A stretch of DNA of 64,000 nt from Cloacimonetes bacterium UBA3541 (lineage in GTDB: Bacteria; Cloacimonadota; Cloacimonadia; Cloacimonadales; Cloacimonadaceae), in the NCBI GenBank assembly GCA_002376725.1, contig DFOM01000017.1, positions 1 through 64,000 of the forward strand, written 5' to 3'. Numbering within the stretch: position 1 is the stretch's first letter; each line of letters opens with the position of its first letter. The position numbers were made by a program, and so were the translations under genes. The notes below the pieces were generated by a model. It searched no databases and was not told the origin of the DNA. It saw only the letters and a program-made list of their open reading frames with translations. Below, piece after piece: positions 63,931-64,000 of the stretch.

Positions 63931-64000
63931 ATGGAACCAGAAAGAATGGATTATTATTTTCAAAAAGACATAGCTCCCGTAATGAGTATAGGGCAATGGC
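63931..64000 (+). CDS. 5' end of an unidentified gene, cut by the window
   Basis: An ATG with a good SD (AAAGGAAG, six bases away) opens a frame that runs to the edge of the window, 23 codons (MEPERMDYYFQKDIAPVMS and on). I cannot identify it. It lies 237 bp after comM, in AT-rich DNA with no hairpin. Confidence 0.6.
   Translation, partial: MEPERMDYYFQKDIAPVMSIGQW

Overview
This 64 kb window is ordinary-density chromosome from a low-GC, Gram-negative anaerobe. Several features point to the candidate phylum Cloacimonadota (Candidatus Cloacimonas or a close relative). Two secreted proteins end in FlgD-like domains, one opening with the YPNFPNPFNPET-type motif. There is an Omp85-like outer-membrane barrel, a pyruvate phosphate dikinase, a histidine ammonia-lyase and a diaminopimelate pathway. 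This placement is inference from family content and composition, not from a marker comparison. I saw no tRNA, rRNA, IS element, prophage or CRISPR array.

Layout. 1-319: intergenic DNA with a repeat-derived hairpin. 320-5517: envelope cluster of a secreted GATase-like protein, an MCE/MlaD protein and a 1008-aa metalloprotease/beta-propeller/beta-barrel fusion. 5543-9419: leucyl aminopeptidase (M17) followed by a tightly packed zinc/manganese-type ABC transporter. 9402-10897 (minus): two GNAT-fold proteins. 11240-13634: two glycosyltransferases. 13787-16087: secreted M14 carboxypeptidase. 16090-22301 (minus): two small cysteine-motif proteins, ileS, and a zinc ribbon/pseudokinase/TM/FGE-like fusion. 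22712-25970: M20 peptidase, dapB, dapF and a RodZ-like protein. 26033-29196: ferritin-like protein, lytic transglycosylase, pseudopilin-like protein and folC. 29328-35760: DUF975 protein, ppdK, DUF1232 protein, rdgB and a phosphohexomutase. 35821-42343 (minus): a four-gene group (TPR lipoprotein, membrane protein, truA, hisS) and a separate hutH.

43084-57476 holds a complete, uninterrupted S10-spc-alpha ribosomal superoperon from rpsJ to rplQ, including secY, map, infA and rpmJ but no adk. It is preceded by an unusual leader that contains a 58-codon ORF with a strong ribosome-binding site. The stop codon of this ORF touches the TTG start of rpsJ, and the leader can form mutually exclusive hairpins. 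After the superoperon come a terminator, an 11-bp tandem repeat array, glycogen phosphorylase, a lamin-tail-domain secreted protein, comM/yifB and the first codons of an unidentified gene at the right edge.

The genes best worth a second look are the rpsJ leader ORF, the MCE plus protease-propeller-barrel cluster, the pseudokinase/FGE fusion, the 11-bp repeat family that occurs at both ends of the window, and the dyad in the hutH leader. Several start codons were moved from the longest ORF to starts with a Shine-Dalgarno sequence or family-typical N-terminus. TTG starts are common, even in ribosomal protein genes.
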